NCBI RefSeq assembly: GCF_001552075.1
Contig: NZ_BCQM01000003.1
Coordinates: forward strand, 359,473 to 423,472
DNA: 64,000 bases
From: Arthrobacter luteolus NBRC 107841
GTDB lineage: Bacteria > Actinomycetota > Actinomycetes > Actinomycetales > Micrococcaceae
Reading direction: 5' to 3'
Shown here: positions 44,869-54,261 of the stretch, piece after piece
Layout: each line of letters opens with the position of its first letter
Numbering within the stretch: the stretch's first letter is position 1
Made by a program: the position numbers and the translations under genes
The notes under the pieces: generated by a model
Seen by the model: only the letters and a program-made list of their open reading frames with translations
Told to the model about the DNA's origin: nothing
Databases searched by the model: none

Positions 44869-46541
44869 CGAAACGGCCACCCGCGCCGCCGCCCCGGATT
44901 CCCGGGTTCCGTTTCCTGGAGCACCTGGGATCGGGCGGTTTTGCCGACGTCTACCTCTACGAACAGGACCGGCCCCGCCGGCGGGTAGCGGTCAAAGTCC
45001 TGCTGTCCGGCCTGCGCACCGAAGCGTCCCGGGCCAGCTTCGAAGCCGAAGCCAACCTGATGGCACAGCTGTCCAGCCACCCCTACATCGTCACCATCTA
45101 CGAGGCGGACATCACGGCGGAAGGGCGCTCCTACCTGGCCATGGAGTACTGCTCCCGGCCCAGCCTGGATGCCCGCTACCGGCAGGGAGGGCTGCCGCTG
45201 TCCGAGGTACTGGCCGTGGGAATCCAGGTGGCTTCCGCCGTCGAAACCGCGCACCGGGCCGGGATTGCACACCGCGACATCAAACCCGCCAATATCCTGA
45301 CCACCGACTACAACCGGCCGGCCCTGACCGACTTCGGCATTTCCGGCACCATGGACACCGAAGACGATGAGCATCTGGGGATGTCCATTCCCTGGTCCCC
45401 GCCGGAGGCGCTCTCCGGTGCCCGCGTCGACGGGATCCGGGCGGATATCTATGCCCTGGGCGCCACGCTCTACACCCTGCTTGCCGGACGATCACCGTTT
45501 ATGCGGCCGGGCCGGGGCAACACGCAGCGCGATCTGATGGACCGGATCATCTCCGAGCCGCTTCGGCCAACCGGGCGCAGCGATGTCCCAGAATCGCTGG
45601 AACTCGCGCTTGCCACGGCCATGGCCAAGTCCGCGGATTCCCGGTACTCCTCCGCCTACGCGTTTGCCCTTGCCCTGCAGCGCACCCAGACCGAGCTGAA
45701 CCTCGCTGTCACGGAGTTCGCCGTCCTGGAGGAATCCGGCCGCCAAACCCCTGAGGCGGAGGATGAGGACGAGGAAAAGACCCGGGTGCGCCGCGTCGTG
45801 TCGATCGATCCGTCCGCTACAACGTTCCCGCCCACTCTCAGGGGCGCCCAGCATTTGCTCGCCGGGCCCGGAGCCTGGGCGGATACAGCCGGATCCGGAA
45901 GCGGGTTCGCAGCCGAACCCCTGCCGGAGGAATGGCCCCAGGGGACAGTGCTTCGGCCGGCAGCCTCGAACGCCGGCCTGTCAGCACCCGCCGGGCCGGC
46001 GGGCAGCGGGCTGGTGCGGGCGCCCTCGGGTCCAAGCGGCCGCCCGGAACAGGGCGTTTCACCGGAGCAGGACGCTTCGCCTGCCCGGGAGTCTTCGATT
46101 CCGGACTCTTCCATACCTGGGTCAACGGCACGCCGCCGCCGCAGCCGCACCCTGGCCGGTGCCGCCGCCGTCGTGATCCTGGCGATAGTGCTGCTGGCAA
46201 TCTTCCTTCCGCGCGGAGACGCACCGAGACAGGCCGCACCAGCGCCCACCCAACCGCCGTCGAACGCCCTGGGCGGACTCGACGGAGCGGTGGCGCCTCC
46301 CACCGGTCTCAACGGAACCCAGGAAGCCGGCGAAGCCGTCTTCACCTGGACCAACCCGGAGCCGCAGGAAGGCGACATCTACCTGTGGCGCAGCGTGACG
46401 GCCACCAGCCGGGGGGAGCTGGTCCGGACCGCCGAACCGCAGGCCGTCCTTCCGGCAACCGGAAATGAGACCTGTATTGAGGTCCAGGTTGCCCGCTCCA
46501 ACGGACGTGCCTCTGAACCGGTCGCAGCCTGCTCCGGCTAA
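44865..46541 (+). CDS. transmembrane Ser/Thr protein kinase (Pkb2-like)
   Basis: A 558-residue protein. The kinase domain occupies residues 15-280 with the glycine loop LGSGGFADV, VAVKVLL (Lys 44), HRDIKPANIL (136-145) and DFGISGT in place of the usual DFG-activation loop. A disordered juxtamembrane stretch (290-425) precedes a helix (LAGAAAVVILAIVLLAIFL, about 431-449), and a small extracellular domain resembling one FN3 unit (APPTGLNGTQEAGEAVFTWTNP). The activation loop is short. The extracellular piece may sense the giant FN3 protein. It matches the pkb2 gene of the PFNA cluster. Confidence 0.93.
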   Translation: MTKRPPAPPPRIPGFRFLEHLGSGGFADVYLYEQDRPRRRVAVKVLLSGLRTEASRASFEAEANLMAQLSSHPYIVTIYEADITAEGRSYLAMEYCSRPSLDARYRQGGLPLSEVLAVGIQVASAVETAHRAGIAHRDIKPANILTTDYNRPALTDFGISGTMDTEDDEHLGMSIPWSPPEALSGARVDGIRADIYALGATLYTLLAGRSPFMRPGRGNTQRDLMDRIISEPLRPTGRSDVPESLELALATAMAKSADSRYSSAYAFALALQRTQTELNLAVTEFAVLEESGRQTPEAEDEDEEKTRVRRVVSIDPSATTFPPTLRGAQHLLAGPGAWADTAGSGSGFAAEPLPEEWPQGTVLRPAASNAGLSAPAGPAGSGLVRAPSGPSGRPEQGVSPEQDASPARESSIPDSSIPGSTARRRRSRTLAGAAAVVILAIVLLAIFLPRGDAPRQAAPAPTQPPSNALGGLDGAVAPPTGLNGTQEAGEAVFTWTNPEPQEGDIYLWRSVTATSRGELVRTAEPQAVLPATGNETCIEVQVARSNGRASEPVAACSG

Positions 46542-46682
46542 GCGATCCCCCTTCCGGCCGCGGGCTGCGCCCGGGATGGGACATAATAAGCCTGATGAGC
46601 AGCTGTGCTCTTGACCCGGGACCCGGCCGCAGCGGGTGCCGGACCGGTCTGCTGCAGGGCATAACACATGAGGAGAAGGATC

Positions 46683-47387
46683 TTGGGGGATCTTGCGATC
46701 GACTTTAGCGGGGAGTGGCACGAACCCGATGACGGAGCGGTGTTCCGGATCGGGCGCGAGGGGGATCTGGCGATCGATGACAACCCCTACCTGCACCGGC
46801 AGTTCTTGACGATCTCCCAGGAGCATTCCATGTGGTGGCTGACCAACATCGGCAGCCGGATCTCCGCAACCATTTCCGATTCCACCGGGGGAATGCAGGC
46901 CTGGGTGGCTCCCGGCGCCAGGATTCCGCTGGTTTTTGAGCAGACCAGGGTCATCTTCACAGCCGGCCCCACCACGTATGAATTCGACGTCCACCTCAAG
47001 ACCCCCGCCTTCCGCCAGGATCCGCTGGACGGGTCCGGATCCGGTGAAACGACCATCGGCCCGGTAGTCTTCACCGAGTCGCAGCGGGCAGTGATCGTGG
47101 CGCTGGCCGAACCGCTGCTGCGCCGTGACGGCACGGGCTACAGTGCGCTGCCAACATCGGCCGACGCCGCCGCCCGGCTGGGCTGGTCCCAGACCCGCTT
47201 CAACCGGAAACTGGACAACGTCTGCGAGAAGCTGGACCGGGTAGGCGTGGCCGGGCTGCGGGGCGGACCCGGGAAGCTGGCCGTGAACCGTCGGGCCCGT
47301 CTGGTGGAGCACGCGGTGACGTCCCAGCTGGTGACGGCGGCAGACCTTGAACTCCTGGACCAGATGGGCAGCGCCCCAGACAGCTAA
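46683..47387 (+). CDS. FHA-like domain fused to a winged-helix domain
   Basis: About 234 residues. The N-terminal half is FHA-like (FRIGREGDLAIDDNPYLHRQFLTI, WWLTNIGSR). The C-terminal half looks like a winged helix (SQRAVIVALAEPLLR, PTSADAAARLGWSQTRFNRKLDNVCEKLDRVGVAGL). AGGAGAAGG 7 nt upstream favours TTG at 46683; the ATG at 46668 overlaps that Shine-Dalgarno. It could be a phospho-dependent DNA-binding protein. It sits in the operon after the kinase. Confidence 0.78.
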   Translation: MGDLAIDFSGEWHEPDDGAVFRIGREGDLAIDDNPYLHRQFLTISQEHSMWWLTNIGSRISATISDSTGGMQAWVAPGARIPLVFEQTRVIFTAGPTTYEFDVHLKTPAFRQDPLDGSGSGETTIGPVVFTESQRAVIVALAEPLLRRDGTGYSALPTSADAAARLGWSQTRFNRKLDNVCEKLDRVGVAGLRGGPGKLAVNRRARLVEHAVTSQLVTAADLELLDQMGSAPDS

Positions 47388-47452
47388 GGCCCCGGGAGCT
47401 CCGGTGGACCGATGATGGGCGGGAATTGAAACAGCTAGGAACGAAGAAGGTC

Positions 47453-48730
47453 ATGGCAACAAACCCGAATCTTGTGAACGCTACCGCCGGGCAGCGGCTG
47501 GCTGCCCGGGCGGTGGACAGCGTTCCCCTTCTGGTCCTGGCCTTGGTCGTCCTGAGCATCCCGGGCCGGCTGGCCCTGATCCTCTGTGCGGTGGGCGCAG
47601 CCGCATATCTCCTGTGGCTTTGGCTTTGGGAGGCCGGCAGCGGCCAGACCCCGGGCAACCGGCTGCTGGGCCTCCGGACAATAGCGGTGGACGGCAACCC
47701 ACCCGGTTTTCCCGCCGCTCTGGTGCGTAACCTGCTGCTGCTCGCTTCCGCCGTAACGGTGGTGGGCCCCTGGATCCTGACCGTTTCCAACCTCTGGGAC
47801 TACCCTCACCGCAGGCAGGGCTGGCACGACAAGGCTGCCCGTACCCTGATGGTGGATATCCGCGCGGGCCGGAATCCGCTGCTGACCGGCGGGCGCTGGA
47901 TCCAAGGCGCACCGGGGCCGGAGCTGGCGGCGGAATCGGGAGCGGCGGCGTCGGGTGGAGCCGGGCCCGTGGTAGTAGCAGCAGGCCTGCGCGCAGCCGG
48001 GCCGGCTGCACCGGCTGCGTTCGCATCGGCTTCCTCATCCGCTGCGGCTCGGGCGGGTTCTCCCACAACTCCGGCGGGGGATCCTGCCGGGCGCGTCGGC
48101 GCAGGCTTTCCGGCACCCGGGAACCCAGGGCAGGCGCCTGCAGCCGAAGAATCAACCGGATCCGGGCCGATCAGCAGTGTTCCGGGAGTAGCCCGCCCGG
48201 CTGCAGCACCCGCTCAAGCTCAAGCCTCCGCTCAAGCCTCCGCTCAGGTTTCGGCGTCTGCTCAGGTTTCGCCGTCGGCCGCTTTCCCAATGCCTGCCCC
48301 TGCGGCCGCGCCTGGAGCTGCCGTGCAGGCAGGGCAGGCTTCGGATCGGAGCGACGATGAGGACGACGTCGAAATGACCCGGGTCGTCTCTCGCCCGCGG
48401 GGCGCGGGCCGCCTGTTGACGTTCGATGACGGTGCGACCGTCCGGGTCGCGGGAACCGCCTTGCTGGGACGCAACCCGGCGGCGGGGATCGGGGAGAGCA
48501 CCGACCAGCTGATCGACTTCGCGGACATGGGCCGGTCGGTGTCCAAAACCCATCTGCATCTGCAGGCGGACGGTGCTTCGGGACTCTGGGTCACCGACCG
48601 GAATTCGACCAACGGCAGTTCGATCGTGGCTCCGGACGGCCGCCACGTCGCTTTGGAAGCCCACAGTCCGATCCTCGCTCCCACCGGCAGCACTGTTTAT
48701 TTCGGGGATCGGCACTTCACCGTCGCCTGA
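47453..48730 (+). CDS. RDD-family membrane protein with C-terminal FHA domain
   Basis: A 425-residue protein. The N-terminal RDD domain has three membrane helices with AGQRLAARAVDSVPLLV, SGQTPGNRLLGLRT and RRQGWHDKAARTLMV. An Ala/Ser/Gln-rich linker follows (about 200-310) with short repeats of the QAS type. The C-terminal FHA domain contains LLGRNPAAG, SVSKTHLHLQ and DRNSTNGS. ATG at 47453 has GAAGAAGG upstream; the longer frame starts at TTG 47426. It is the last gene of the plus-strand operon and would anchor phospho-Thr reading to the membrane. Confidence 0.88.
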   Translation: MATNPNLVNATAGQRLAARAVDSVPLLVLALVVLSIPGRLALILCAVGAAAYLLWLWLWEAGSGQTPGNRLLGLRTIAVDGNPPGFPAALVRNLLLLASAVTVVGPWILTVSNLWDYPHRRQGWHDKAARTLMVDIRAGRNPLLTGGRWIQGAPGPELAAESGAAASGGAGPVVVAAGLRAAGPAAPAAFASASSSAAARAGSPTTPAGDPAGRVGAGFPAPGNPGQAPAAEESTGSGPISSVPGVARPAAAPAQAQASAQASAQVSASAQVSPSAAFPMPAPAAAPGAAVQAGQASDRSDDEDDVEMTRVVSRPRGAGRLLTFDDGATVRVAGTALLGRNPAAGIGESTDQLIDFADMGRSVSKTHLHLQADGASGLWVTDRNSTNGSSIVAPDGRHVALEAHSPILAPTGSTVYFGDRHFTVA

Positions 48731-48797
48731 CCGCTGCGCACAGATAGTCGGCGGGGTCTGCGGCGCCGTGGCACCCCCGTCGGCGCGGGTTTCCGAA

Positions 48798-49817
48798 TCA
48801 GGCCGGCGTGCCCTCAGAAGTTCCACCGAGCTCCAGCGCCAGCCGGGCGTAGGCCTCCAGCGGATGTGCTTCTCCCGCAACGGGCTCCGGCGCATACCGC
48901 ACACCCAGGGACTGCGCCGGCGCGGTGCCGAGCAGCCCGGCGCGCGGACCAGCCAGCGTCAGTGCGGCTTGCGCCGGCGTGCCCGCAAGCGCCTCGGGAC
49001 CAAACAGTGCACAGCCGGGGACAGCAGTGCCGGTGAACCGGGCCGGGCGGGCCAGCGAGGTGTAGCCCAGACCGTAGGCCAGCACCGCACTGCGCGCCCG
49101 GGCCGCGTGCATGGCTGCCAGGAAGGCATCGAGACCGGCGTCGTCCAGCGGAGCGGCAGCCTCAGCCAGGAGTTCCAGGCTTTCCAGCACGCCGGACCGG
49201 GTGCGCTCCACGGTGACGACGGCGACGCTCCCGGCCGCCTGCCCCGGACTGCCTGGAGCCCCAGGAGAAGCGCCCAGCACCACCAGCTGCGTGCTGCGCG
49301 GGGACCGGCGGTGGCAGAAATCGGAGAAGGCTGCTTCGTCCCAGGGTTCGCTGACCGGCTCGTACAGTCCCCAGCCGACGGGCGCCGATCCCGTGACCGC
49401 TTCGAAGACCCGCGCGGTGAAGGAACCGGCGCGGGTGGAGTGGGAAGCCGGATGGAACACACTGGCCCGGACATGCAGGTACGCGCTCTGGAGGCGTTCC
49501 GCGGAGAGGAAGTCATCGGCCACGGCGCCGCCGGGACGTAGACCATCGCCGTCCCACGACTGCACCCGGCCTGTCGCCGCATCAAAGAAGCCGCCGTCAG
49601 CGCCCGTCGCCATCCAAGCCGCAGACTGACCATCGAGCAGGGCGGACAACGGCAGGGTGATCGAAGAGGTGGACGGGGTCAGCACCACGAAGCGCCGGCT
49701 GGCTTCCACCGCGCCGGCGCAGGCCCGGGTGAGCCACGGGCTCAGCCCCACCACCGGCTGGTCGCAGAAGACCATGGCGGTTGAGGGGGTCAGGAAGTCG
49801 TAGGCGGAATCGTGCAT
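48798..49817 (-). CDS. DUF6177-like type VII-locus protein
   Basis: A 339-residue soluble protein without signal peptide or TM helix. It contains GLSPWLTRACAGAVEASRRFVVLTPSTSSITLPL and YLHVRASVFHPASHSTRAG; the layout resembles DUF6177, a family encoded with EccC in actinobacterial ESX-like loci. The function is unknown. Its ATG overlaps the stop of the upstream gene by one base, and it is the last gene of the minus-strand secretion operon. The call rests on recall of the family and context, so moderate. Confidence 0.65.
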   Translation of the reverse strand: MHDSAYDFLTPSTAMVFCDQPVVGLSPWLTRACAGAVEASRRFVVLTPSTSSITLPLSALLDGQSAAWMATGADGGFFDAATGRVQSWDGDGLRPGGAVADDFLSAERLQSAYLHVRASVFHPASHSTRAGSFTARVFEAVTGSAPVGWGLYEPVSEPWDEAAFSDFCHRRSPRSTQLVVLGASPGAPGSPGQAAGSVAVVTVERTRSGVLESLELLAEAAAPLDDAGLDAFLAAMHAARARSAVLAYGLGYTSLARPARFTGTAVPGCALFGPEALAGTPAQAALTLAGPRAGLLGTAPAQSLGVRYAPEPVAGEAHPLEAYARLALELGGTSEGTPA

Positions 49818-50230
49818 TAGGAACGTACTCCGTCCGGAAGGAGCACCACGCCGCTGGTGCGGCGGGCGATGGCGTGGGTGAGCGCATCAGCCAGCGTGCC
49901 GCCGTCGGGTGCCCCACCTACGGCGTACACGTCCAGCCACCACAGTGGCTCAGTGGACCCGGTTCCTTCGGCCGTGAAGAACGCCGGGATGCCGGTTCCG
50001 GCGGGGGCGCTGACCTCGGCTCCGCGGCACAGGCGCAGGATCTCGCCGGGCACCTGGATCCGCCGGGGAAGTTCGAGCACCAGGGGAACCCGTTCGCCGT
50101 CGACGATCTCGATGACCTGGCCGTCTGCGGCTTCCCGCATGCTCTTTTCCGGCATCGTTTCCAGCAGGGCTTCAACCAGCAGCTTCTGCTGCGGTTCCTG
50201 AACGCTGAGGACTGTCCAACGTGTACTCAA
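49817..50230 (-). CDS. small soluble protein of the secretion operon
   Basis: A 137-residue protein with no recognised domain (MSTRWTVLSVQEPQQKLLVEALLETMPEKS, PLWWLDVYAVGG). It overlaps EccC by 4 nt and the DUF6177-like gene by 1 nt, so it is translationally coupled to both. It is acidic, without signal or membrane helix. Perhaps a chaperone or adaptor; this is inference from position alone. Confidence 0.75.
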   Translation of the reverse strand: MSTRWTVLSVQEPQQKLLVEALLETMPEKSMREAADGQVIEIVDGERVPLVLELPRRIQVPGEILRLCRGAEVSAPAGTGIPAFFTAEGTGSTEPLWWLDVYAVGGAPDGGTLADALTHAIARRTSGVVLLPDGVRS

Positions 50231-53200
50231 TGTCCGCTCCCTGCTATTGATCCAGCCGTTCCTACTGCGGCTGCCGTGTCCGCCGGATCGTTGAGGAACA
50301 GCTGCAGCATCTGCACCGGGCGGCCGGGCTGGATGAGCTGGGCGCGGCCCGGCGGCAGGGTGCGGGCCCGGACCCCGTTGATCAGTGCGCCTTCGGTGCG
50401 GTCCCCGGAGAGGATCAGGGTAGCGCTGCCGGAGTCGCGCAGAGCGGTGAAGAAGGATTCGTACATGCCGCGGCTGGCTCCGCGCACGCGCCGGGTCAGG
50501 ATGGTATGGAGCCCGATTTCCGGTGCCAGCGGCAGGTACGGAGTCAGCCGGGACAGCGGCGAGGAACCGCCGGCGGTCAGGACATCGTAGTCGTCAATGA
50601 TGAGCACCACGCGCGGGGCGGCGGCCACTTCCTCCGGCGTCGCGGCCACGCGCTTTTCCAGTTCGGCGGCGACGGCGCCGGCCAGTTTCTCAGCCAGCGC
50701 GGCGCTGGTGGCGTAGCCGCCCAGATAATCGTCGGCCACTTCGCCGGTGAGCGAGCGCCTCGGGTCAAAGACCGCGAACACGATCTCCTCGGCGCTGTGC
50801 TGGGATGCCAGCGTGCGGATCAGGGTCTTGAGGACGTTGGACTTGCCGGAACTGTCATCGCCCATCACCACCAGGTGGTTCTCCCGGCCCTGCAGGTCCA
50901 GGTTCTCGGTGCCAAGGTCCGTTTCCCGCAGGCCAAGCGGCACCAAGCCAGGGAAGGAGGGTACGGCCCCGGGATCGGCAGGAGCGACGGCAGGCAGCAC
51001 CCGCACGGCCATGGCCCGCCCGTCGGTGGACGCGGCGACGGCGGTCACCAGGTCGCGGGTGCCCTGGACCGCGGAACCGTCGTCGGGGCTGCCATCGATC
51101 CGGGGGAGGGCCAGGTGCCCCTGCAGCTTCCTGTCGGTCAGGGCCCGTCCGGGCGTACCGGGACTCAGCGCCTCGGCCAGCTTGCGTCCATGCGCGGATT
51201 CGCCGGGATCGGCCAGCCGCAGCTCGATGCGGTTCCCGAAGAAACTCTGCTGCGCAATCCGGATTTCGTTCATACGGGAGCAGGTGACCACCACATGGAT
51301 GCCGTACCCGCCGCCGCGGCTGATCAGGGCGTGAACGGACTTTTCGATGTCCTCGAACTCATCCGACAGCTGTCCGTAGCCATCCATCACCAGGACAATG
51401 TCGGCACTGGGCAGTTCAGGAATGCGTCCCTGCGCGCAGAGGCTGCGGAGCGTGGCGAGGGAATCGATCTGGTACTTCTCGAAGATCCGTTCCCGGTGGG
51501 TAAGCATCCCCAGGATTTCATCGACGGTCCGGCGGATAACTTCCCGGTTGGTGCGCACTGCCACCCCACCGACGTGCGGCAGGCCTTCCAACGGGAGGAG
51601 GGAGCTGCCCAGCAGGTCAACGGCGTAAATGCCGACTTCGGACGGCGAATGCGTCAGGGCCAGCGAAGCGACGATGGTCCGCAGGGCGGTGCTTTTGCCC
51701 GTGGACGGGCCGCCGACGATCGCGGCGTTGCCGCCGTTCGCAGCCAGGTCCAGGTTCCAGATGCCCTGCCACTGCTTGGCCGGGTCATCGAGCAGGCCAA
51801 TCGGGATGGAAAGGTTGCCGCCGGAGTTCAGCCGCAGGCCCTGGCTGGTGGTCAGCACTCCGCCGGCGGCAGTGTCCAGCGCCAGGCCGCGGGGCAGCGG
51901 CGGCAGCCAGATCGGGTCCACGGCGCGCGGGAATCGGGAGAGGGTCTGCATCAGCGTGGAGAGGACGGTGGGACCGGTGGTCCGTTTGGAGGACGACGTC
52001 GAGGCCTCGCCGGGTGCCGCACCCTCGGCCTGGCTCCTGGTTTCCAGAGACGCCGCGTAGCGGGGCACGGGCAGCACCGGTGCCGCGTCGTCGTCGTGGT
52101 CCTCCGGAGCGGGCGGGGCGGCGTCCTCCAGCGGACCGGACACGTAGCCGGCCTTGAACCGGGTGTAGGTGGTGGTGTCCACCTTGAGGTACCCGAAGCC
52201 GGGAACCGGGGGCAGGTGGAAGGCATCCGGGGTGTCCAGCACGGTGCGGGACTCGGACTCGGAGAGGGTGCGCAGGCCGATCCGGTAGGACAGGTACGTG
52301 TCCAGGCCGCGGAGCTTGCCGCCTTCGATGCGCTGGCTGGAGAGGAGCAGGTGCACGCCGATGGAGCGCCCGATCCGGCCGATGGAGAGGAAGAGCTCGA
52401 TAAAGTCCGGCCGGGCCGTGAGCAGCTCACCGAACTCGTCAATGATCACCACCAGGTGCGGCAGCGGGGCAACGTCCTCGCCCTGGGCCATGCGGTGCTG
52501 CCGGTGCAGCTGGTAATCGGTGATGTTGGCCAGGTTGCCGGCGTCCTTCAGGACTTCCTGCCGGCGCTGGATTTCGCCGGACAGGCTGGCGTAGACGCGC
52601 TCAATCAGGCTGACATCGTCGGAGAGGTTGGTGATTACCCCGGTGACCTGCGGTGCGTCAGCGAACGGTGCGAAGGTGGCGCCGCCCTTGTAGTCCACCA
52701 GCACCATGGCCAGCAGCTCCGGCGGATGGGTGGCCAGCAGGCCAACCACCAGGGAACGCAGCATCTCGGACTTGCCCGAACCCGTGGCACCCACGCAGAG
52801 GCCGTGCGGTCCGTGGCCGAACTGCGCGGATTCCTTCAGGTCCAGGAGCGCCGGCCGGCCGCGGTCGTCGGCGCCGAGCGGAACCCGGAGGAAGTCCACT
52901 TCGCTGCGCGGCTGCCAGAGCCGGCGGATATCCGCCTCGTCCAGCGCGGGCGAGAGCCCGAGCATCTCGAGGAAGCCTTCGGAGCTGCCGGCGGTGTCGT
53001 GTTCCAGGGAATCGGGGGAGAGGCGCAGGGGTGCCAGGGGCCTTGCCAGCGCCTCGGCCAGCGCGGGCGGCAGCGGATCCAGGGTGCCTTCTTCCACCCG
53101 CGGTTCCACCGGGTCCACCCGGTAGTTTTCCAGCCGGAAACCGGTGGACGTTTCGGAGATCCGGACCGCCACCTCGCCGGGTTCCTGGCCGCGTTCGGCG

Positions 53201-54261
53201 GCGAGGTGCAGCGTGGTGATGCCGAGCTGGCCGGAGGAGGACTGCCGGTCCGGGAGGGGCAGCTCGGCGGGCAGCTGACCGTAATTGTCCGAGACGACCA
53301 GCAGCCGCGGCAGTGCGGTGCCGATGCCGCCGCGCAGGAAGTTCTTGCGGGATTCCGCGGCCAGGCTGGAACGGTTGGTCAGGTCCTGCTGCAGCAGGTC
53401 GGCCAGGGTATCCATGTCCGGTGCCAGCCGGCGCAGCGGCCCGGTGCGGTGCGTGGATCCCTGGTCGGCCAGGTGCGGCAGCCAGGTGGCCCACTCCCAG
53501 TCGGCGCGTGCCTCGCCGCCGGCAGCGAGGGCCAGATGCAGGTCCTCCGGGGAATGGAAAGCACTGCTTTGGAGCAGCAGCAGCCGGGCGACCTGGAGCA
53601 CGAAGGGACGGGAGCCCACCACGCTGACGTTCCCGGCGCCGTCGAGCGGAACCGTGAGGGGCAGGTCCGGGCTGGCTTCGTAGCGGCGCTTGAGGATCTC
53701 GAGTTCGGTGGCCATAAAGGTGTCATCCCGGGCCAGCGCGGACCCGGAATCCAGGACGGTGATTTCCCGGTGCCGGCGGGTGCCGGAGCCCAGGCGGGTG
53801 TGCAGGAAGTCCTCGTTGTGCCGGCGGCGTTCCCAGATGCGGTGGGGGTTGCGGATGATGTCGAACAGGGCGTCCGGCGGCGGATTGGCGCCGCGGGCCA
53901 CTGTTGCGGCTTCCTGCTCCTGCAGCCGCAGCGTCCGGCGGGAGCGTTCCAGGTATTCGAGGTAGTTCTCCCGCTGTTCGCGCCGGGCGCGTCCCTGCTT
54001 GCCGCGCTGGCTGACCATCATCACGATCGAGGCGAGGATCGTCACGATCATCATCAGCGCCCCGACGGCTGCCAGCGGGGAGCCGCGGAAGAGCATCATC
54101 ACGGTCATGGAGACGCCGGCCCCGAGCAGCGGGACCAGGGACATCATGTTCATCCCGCCCTTGCCGCCTTCGATCTGCGGCGGCGCGTCCAGGGTGAACG
54201 CCTCCATGCTGCGGGCTGGAGGGGTGGTGCGGGCAGGCCGGTGCAGTAGTTTGACGCTCAT
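50227..54261 (-). CDS. eccC: type VII secretion ATPase EccC (fused Ca/Cb form)
   Basis: A 1344-residue FtsK/SpoIIIE-type ATPase that drives ESX substrate export. Two N-terminal helices (MMSLVPLLGAGVSMTVMM and GALMMIVTILASIVMMVS) anchor it. Three ATPase modules follow: D1 with VGATGSGKSEML (about 490) and VVIIDEFGEL, D2 with GGPSTGKSTAL (about 854), D3 with GDDSSGKSNVL (about 1137). All three P-loops are intact. It overlaps the neighbouring genes by 4 nt on both sides. The ATP-binding and membrane parts are in one polypeptide, unlike mycobacterial Ca/Cb pairs. Confidence 0.95.
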   Translation of the reverse strand: MSVKLLHRPARTTPPARSMEAFTLDAPPQIEGGKGGMNMMSLVPLLGAGVSMTVMMLFRGSPLAAVGALMMIVTILASIVMMVSQRGKQGRARREQRENYLEYLERSRRTLRLQEQEAATVARGANPPPDALFDIIRNPHRIWERRRHNEDFLHTRLGSGTRRHREITVLDSGSALARDDTFMATELEILKRRYEASPDLPLTVPLDGAGNVSVVGSRPFVLQVARLLLLQSSAFHSPEDLHLALAAGGEARADWEWATWLPHLADQGSTHRTGPLRRLAPDMDTLADLLQQDLTNRSSLAAESRKNFLRGGIGTALPRLLVVSDNYGQLPAELPLPDRQSSSGQLGITTLHLAAERGQEPGEVAVRISETSTGFRLENYRVDPVEPRVEEGTLDPLPPALAEALARPLAPLRLSPDSLEHDTAGSSEGFLEMLGLSPALDEADIRRLWQPRSEVDFLRVPLGADDRGRPALLDLKESAQFGHGPHGLCVGATGSGKSEMLRSLVVGLLATHPPELLAMVLVDYKGGATFAPFADAPQVTGVITNLSDDVSLIERVYASLSGEIQRRQEVLKDAGNLANITDYQLHRQHRMAQGEDVAPLPHLVVIIDEFGELLTARPDFIELFLSIGRIGRSIGVHLLLSSQRIEGGKLRGLDTYLSYRIGLRTLSESESRTVLDTPDAFHLPPVPGFGYLKVDTTTYTRFKAGYVSGPLEDAAPPAPEDHDDDAAPVLPVPRYAASLETRSQAEGAAPGEASTSSSKRTTGPTVLSTLMQTLSRFPRAVDPIWLPPLPRGLALDTAAGGVLTTSQGLRLNSGGNLSIPIGLLDDPAKQWQGIWNLDLAANGGNAAIVGGPSTGKSTALRTIVASLALTHSPSEVGIYAVDLLGSSLLPLEGLPHVGGVAVRTNREVIRRTVDEILGMLTHRERIFEKYQIDSLATLRSLCAQGRIPELPSADIVLVMDGYGQLSDEFEDIEKSVHALISRGGGYGIHVVVTCSRMNEIRIAQQSFFGNRIELRLADPGESAHGRKLAEALSPGTPGRALTDRKLQGHLALPRIDGSPDDGSAVQGTRDLVTAVAASTDGRAMAVRVLPAVAPADPGAVPSFPGLVPLGLRETDLGTENLDLQGRENHLVVMGDDSSGKSNVLKTLIRTLASQHSAEEIVFAVFDPRRSLTGEVADDYLGGYATSAALAEKLAGAVAAELEKRVAATPEEVAAAPRVVLIIDDYDVLTAGGSSPLSRLTPYLPLAPEIGLHTILTRRVRGASRGMYESFFTALRDSGSATLILSGDRTEGALINGVRARTLPPGRAQLIQPGRPVQMLQLFLNDPADTAAAVGTAGSIAGSGH

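Noticed and set aside
50506..54249. 1247-residue plus-strand frame opposite eccC
   Set aside because: Shadow of eccC; Gly/Gln/Arg-rich with no domain, while the minus strand has three intact P-loops.
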